From assembly GCF_014775655.1 (NCBI RefSeq), contig NZ_CP061274.1:1984001-2048000 (forward strand): a DNA stretch of 64,000 nt, read 5' to 3'. This document shows, piece by piece, positions 61,101-64,000 of the stretch. Position numbers and translations under genes: made by a program. The DNA is from Clavibacter zhangzhiyongii (GTDB lineage Bacteria; Actinomycetota; Actinomycetes; Actinomycetales; Microbacteriaceae). Positions within the stretch are counted from its first letter, which is position 1. Every line of letters starts with the position of its first letter. The notes under the pieces were generated by a model, which saw nothing but the letters and a program-made list of their open reading frames with translations, was not told where the DNA came from and did not search any database.

Positions 61101-61861
61101 GCGCCGCGCCCGAGCACGCCGACGGCACTGCACCCTCCCTCGCCGACGGCACCGAGCCTTCCCTCACCGACGGCACCGCGCCCTCCCTCGCCGACGGCTA
61201 TGGGGCCGACGACATCCGCGCGGCCGAGGCGCCGCTGCTCGCCGCCGGGGCGCAGCTGATGCGCGTCGCGGCGGCCGGCCTCGCCCGCGAGTGCCGCGCG
61301 CTCGCCCCGGCGGGAGCGGTGCTCGTGCTGGTCGGCGCCGGGAACAACGGCGGCGACGCCCTGCTCGCCGCGGCCGAGCTGGCGCGCGAGGGACGCGAGG
61401 TCCGGGCGATCCGCACGGCGTCCCGCGTGCACGGGGCCGGGGCCGCGCAGGCCGCCGCCGCGGGAATCGCGATCACCGCGGCGGAGGAGCTGGCCGACGA
61501 CCGCATCGCGGCGCTCGGGCGGGCGTCCGCCCTCGTCGTCGACGGGATCCTCGGCATCGGCACGACCGCGAGCCCCGCCCTCCGCGGCGAGGCGCGCCGC
61601 GTGGTCGCCGCCCTCCTGCCCGTGGTCGCCGCCGACGACGGCCCCCGGGTCGTCGCGTGCGACCTGCCGAGCGGCATCGGCGCGGACGACGGCGCGGTGC
61701 CGGATCCGACCGTGCTGCCCGCCGACGTCACCGTCACCTTCGGCGCGGGCAAGGCGGGCCTCCTGCGTGGGCCCGGGCGCGCGCTCGCGGGGCGCGTCGC
61801 GCTGGTCGACGTGGGGCTCGACCTCTCCGGCACCGCGCCGCTCGTCCGCGCCGCACGCTGA
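61097..61861 (+). CDS. nnrE: NAD(P)HX epimerase (YjeF N-terminal domain)
   Basis: A 254-residue enzyme that epimerises damaged (hydrated) NADH and NADPH, the first step of nicotinamide repair. The YjeF_N signature includes GADDIRAAEAPLLAAG at the domain start, GAGNNGGDALLAAAEL (nucleotide loop), VVDGILGIG, CDLPSGIGADDG and TVTFGAGKAGLLRGPGR. The dehydratase (NnrD) domain often fused downstream is absent, so that partner must lie elsewhere. The first 32 residues are a tandem octapeptide repeat not expected in the family. GTG 61097 overlaps the previous stop by GTGA. Confidence 0.85.
   Translation: MSAAPEHADGTAPSLADGTEPSLTDGTAPSLADGYGADDIRAAEAPLLAAGAQLMRVAAAGLARECRALAPAGAVLVLVGAGNNGGDALLAAAELAREGREVRAIRTASRVHGAGAAQAAAAGIAITAAEELADDRIAALGRASALVVDGILGIGTTASPALRGEARRVVAALLPVVAADDGPRVVACDLPSGIGADDGAVPDPTVLPADVTVTFGAGKAGLLRGPGRALAGRVALVDVGLDLSGTAPLVRAAR
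61121..61192 (+). repeat. three 24-bp tandem repeats in the nnrE N-terminus
   Basis: Units at 61121-61144, 61145-61168 and 61169-61192 encode DGTAPSLA, DGTEPSLT and DGTAPSLA, followed by a partial fourth GACGGC. Length variation between strains is plausible. Confidence 0.85.
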
Positions 61862-61995
61862 CGCCGCGCCGACGGCCGACGGCCGACGACGCGCCCGAGC
61901 GGCCCCGTGTCCCCCGCAACGCCGACTACACCGGACGCTCCCGTTCGGGGAGAGTCGGAGCAGGCCGACCGGCCCGTCGAAGGGGGACGACGAAC

Positions 61996-62046
61996 ATGCA
62001 CGCTCACGCCATCGGATCCAGCGCCCGACGCGAGGGGGCGGCATGA
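61996..62046 (+). CDS. putative 16-residue leader ORF coupled to the next gene
   Basis: ATG 61996 is preceded by GAAGGGGG and encodes MHAHAIGSSARREGAA. Its TGA overlaps the next gene's ATG by ATGA. It is too short to judge by composition and could be chance, but a ribosome site plus a coupled stop suggests it may set the translation of the membrane protein. Confidence 0.35.
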   Translation: MHAHAIGSSARREGAA

Positions 62047-62339
62047 CCGCCCCGCTCGCCCTCGCCATCGCGAACGCCGCGATCATGTCCGCCGTCGCGG
62101 TCCCGACGGCGCGCATCCCGCTCTGGCTGCGGCGGTCGTCGTGGTCGCTGCTGCCCCTGTCGCTCGCGGTGCTCGGGCTGCACCTGGTGGGCGACGCATG
62201 GGGCGTGCCGGCGAACCTGCTGGCCATCGCGTTCCTGATCTCCACCTGCCTCAACGCGAGCGCCCTCGCGCCGGTCCTCATGCAGGGGCTGCTCGCGCGC
62301 AGGCCGCGCCCGCGTCGACGGGTCGCCCGGACGGAGTAG
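62043..62339 (+). CDS. small hypothetical membrane protein
   Basis: A 98-residue protein with three hydrophobic segments (about 3-22, 33-53, 57-82) and a strongly basic end (RRPRPRRRVARTE). GAGGGGG precedes ATG 62043, and a possible leader ORF ends in an ATGA overlap with it. No family is recognised. Confidence 0.65.
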   Translation: MTAPLALAIANAAIMSAVAVPTARIPLWLRRSSWSLLPLSLAVLGLHLVGDAWGVPANLLAIAFLISTCLNASALAPVLMQGLLARRPRPRRRVARTE

Positions 62340-62383
62340 CGGGAGCCGCCGCGACGCGCCGCGCGACCGGCGCCGGACAGGCC

Positions 62384-62417
62384 GATGGCCGCACCGCCCG
62401 AGGGCGATGCGGCCATC
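62384..62417. terminator. bidirectional terminator hairpin before the quinone oxidoreductase
   Basis: A 10-bp perfect outer stem (GATGGCCGCA at 62384-62393 with TGCGGCCATC at 62408-62417) encloses a CGCC/GGCG inner stem. It lies between converging genes. Confidence 0.75.
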
Positions 62418-62448
62418 CGCCGTCCGGAGCCCGGGGCGCGGATCGGGA

Positions 62449-63477
62449 TCAGGCGGGCGTGACGTCGATCAGCACCTTGCCGGTCACGCCGTCCTCGACC
62501 GCCCGGTGCGCGTCGGCCGCGGCCTCGAGCGCGAAGCGGGTGATCGGCAGGCCCGCGTCCTCGCCGACGGGCAGCGCGCCGTCGATCAGCGCGAGGTGGA
62601 TGTCCGCGCGGGCGGCGTCGAGCGCCTCCTGGCCCACCGTGTAGAGCAGCAGGAACTGGTAGCGGAGGTTCTTGACGAAGCTGGGGACGACGGCGAGCGT
62701 CACCTCGTCGCCGCCGTTGTTCGCGTACACGGCGATGGACGCGCGGTTCCTCGCCACCTGCTGGTTGAGGTCCGCGTTCTGCGCCGGGGCGACCTCGACG
62801 ATCAGGTCGACGCCGTCGGGCGCGATGGCCTGGATCTCCGCGGCGGCGTCGCCCGCCTTGTAGTCGACGACGTGGTGGGCGCCCGCGGCGGTCGCGAGCG
62901 CGCCCTTCTCGGGCGAGCTGACCGTGGTGATCACGGTCGCGCCGGCCCAGCGCGCGAGCTGGATGGCCGCGTGGCCGACCGCGCCCGCGCCGCCGGCGAC
63001 GAGCACGTGCTTCCCGGCGAGGGCGCCGGGCGCGAGGCGCGAGGGGCCGTCCTCCGCGACGGTGAGCGCGCGGTGCGCGGTGACGGCGGGCACGCCGAGG
63101 CTCGCGCCGAGCTCGAAGGACAGGCCGTCGGGCAGGGGCGCGACGCGGTCCACGGGGAGGACGGTGGACTCCTGCGCGGTGCCGGTGGGGCGGCCATGGG
63201 CGGCCAGCATGATCCAGACGCGGTCGCCGACGGCGAGGTCCGTGACGTCCGGGCCGACGGCGTCGATGACGCCCGCGCCGTCCTGGTTCGGCACGACCTC
63301 GGGGAACGGCAGCTCCTGGCCGGGCGATCCGCCGTCGCGCGACTTCCAGTCGGTGGGGTTCACGCCCGAGACGACGACGCGGACGCGCACCTCGCCGGGG
63401 CCGGGCGCGGCCTCGTCGCGGTCGACGAGCTGCAGGACGTCGGGGGAACCGGTGCGGGTGTAGGTGATCGCTCTCAT
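62449..63477 (-). CDS. NADPH:quinone reductase-like MDR oxidoreductase
   Basis: A 342-residue zinc-free medium-chain reductase. It has the GroES-like start MRAITYTRTGSPDVLQLVDR, SGVNPTDWKSRDG, the Rossmann GGAGAVGHAAIQLARWAGA, and VIDAVGPDVTDLAVGDRV. It resembles Qor/zeta-crystallin enzymes that reduce quinones or activated double bonds. The last 25 residues (HRAVEDGVTGKVLIDVTPA) are the usual family end. It stands alone and is distinct in sequence from the similar enzyme at 33262-34269. Confidence 0.87.
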   Translation of the reverse strand: MRAITYTRTGSPDVLQLVDRDEAAPGPGEVRVRVVVSGVNPTDWKSRDGGSPGQELPFPEVVPNQDGAGVIDAVGPDVTDLAVGDRVWIMLAAHGRPTGTAQESTVLPVDRVAPLPDGLSFELGASLGVPAVTAHRALTVAEDGPSRLAPGALAGKHVLVAGGAGAVGHAAIQLARWAGATVITTVSSPEKGALATAAGAHHVVDYKAGDAAAEIQAIAPDGVDLIVEVAPAQNADLNQQVARNRASIAVYANNGGDEVTLAVVPSFVKNLRYQFLLLYTVGQEALDAARADIHLALIDGALPVGEDAGLPITRFALEAAADAHRAVEDGVTGKVLIDVTPA

Positions 63478-63517
63478 GAGGGGCCCAACGCCCGCCGGCC
63501 GTGCGGTGTTCCTGCCG

Positions 63518-64000
63518 TCAGCCGCCGAGCGTGTCGTGCGTGAACCGGCCGCCGAGGAGGGTGGCGGCCACGCGCATCGCCCGGAGGCCGTCGGGCGTGG
63601 TGGCGTCGGCGAGCGGATCCGCGTCCACGACCGCGAGGTCGGCCCGCTCCCCGGACGCCACGCGCGTGCGCACGGAGGCGTCGAGGGCGGCGGCCCGGTC
63701 GATGGCCTGCTCCGGGTGCCACGGCGCGCGGCCGTCGCGCGCGCGGCCGACGCCGGCGGACATGGTGGCCCACGGATCCAGCGGCGCGACGGGCGCGTCG
63801 GAGCCGAGCGCGAGGCGGGTGCCCGCGGCGCGGAGGTCGGCGAGGGCGAAGGCGCGGCCGGTGCGGCCGGCCCAGTACACGTCGGCCACGTCGCGGTCGT
63901 CCATCGCGTGCTCCGGCTGGACGCTCGCGACCACGCCGAGCCCGGCGAACCGCGTGACGTCCTCGCGGGTGAGCAGCTGGGCGTGCTCGATGGATCCGGC
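63518..64000 (-). CDS. YtcJ-like amidohydrolase, N-terminal part beyond the window
   Basis: The last 160 residues of an amidohydrolase are present; the gene continues past base 64000. Visible are SIEHAQLLTREDVTRFAGLG (metal-site His), VVASVQPEHAMDD, LALGSDAPVAPLDPWATMSAGV (metal-site Asp) and the closing beta strands VASGERADLAVVDADPLA. This end pattern is typical of the YtcJ/amidohydrolase-3 group, whose members act on N-acyl amino acids or related amides. The substrate is not deducible from this part. Confidence 0.82.
   Translation of the reverse strand, partial: AGSIEHAQLLTREDVTRFAGLGVVASVQPEHAMDDRDVADVYWAGRTGRAFALADLRAAGTRLALGSDAPVAPLDPWATMSAGVGRARDGRAPWHPEQAIDRAAALDASVRTRVASGERADLAVVDADPLADATTPDGLRAMRVAATLLGGRFTHDTLGG

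Overview
The window is about 73% GC and almost wholly coding, with no gap above 300 bases. It reads as a chromosomal stretch of a high-GC actinobacterium, most likely Microbacteriaceae (Clavibacter-like; genus is an inference). Supporting markers are a mycothione reductase, a GarA/OdhI FHA protein beside the MerR regulator FtsR, a class II DAHP synthase, a PknL-type PASTA kinase next to an Rv2175c-like DNA-binding protein, and a J-domain protein beside a Stealth sugar-phosphotransferase. I saw no tRNA, rRNA, CRISPR array, insertion sequence or phage gene.

Layout. (1) 1-9.9 kb: a block whose gene content resembles the M. tuberculosis Rv2173-Rv2187 region: polyprenyl diphosphate synthase (cut by the left edge), Rv2175c-like protein, a LysM wall protein, PASTA kinase, DAHP synthase, PlsC-type acyltransferase, ROK kinase and long-chain acyl-CoA synthetase. 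(2) 9.9-18.4 kb: peptide deformylase, pyruvate carboxylase overlapping mycothione reductase, an orphan ParA-like ATPase, and a regulatory group of two MerR proteins and GarA, resembling Rv1827-Rv1830. (3) 18.4-22.4 kb: dicarboxylate symporter DctA divergent from a CitA/DcuS-type two-component system. (4) 22.5-24.7 kb: an intracellular thermolysin-like (protealysin-type) peptidase with its emfourin-type inhibitor, coupled to a DUF3097 protein. (5) 24.8-31.7 kb: a LacI regulator divergent from a tightly coupled five-gene ABC importer operon whose last gene fuses a glycerophosphodiester phosphodiesterase to an inositol-monophosphatase-type domain. (6) 31.7-39.1 kb: single genes, including a Nudix/NYN-like fusion, an LRV-repeat protein and an amine-oxidase-family flavoprotein whose domain order looks circularly permuted. 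(7) 39.2-41.8 kb: J-domain/NERD-like protein coupled to a Stealth protein. (8) 42-57.5 kb: purine catabolism and molybdoenzyme genes (xanthine dehydrogenase FAD subunit, fused Fe-S/Moco subunit, XdhC, APC permease, guanine deaminase, MocA-like transferase, an extra SufU-like scaffold), interleaved with three paralogous membrane proteins, a PAP2 phosphatase and a gamma-glutamyltranspeptidase. (9) 57.6-64 kb: MFS exporter, LLM flavin oxidoreductase, SGNH-like protein lacking the usual serine, NAD(P)HX epimerase with an N-terminal tandem repeat, quinone oxidoreductase and a YtcJ-like amidohydrolase cut by the right edge.

Two patterns run across genes. Many genes start 6-7 nt downstream of a TAnnnT hexamer, as expected for leaderless mRNAs. 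The palindrome GGATCC (often CGGATCCG) recurs far above what composition predicts and in all reading frames, like a highly iterated palindrome. Translational coupling through ATGA, GTGA, TGATG or TAGTG overlaps is the rule within operons.
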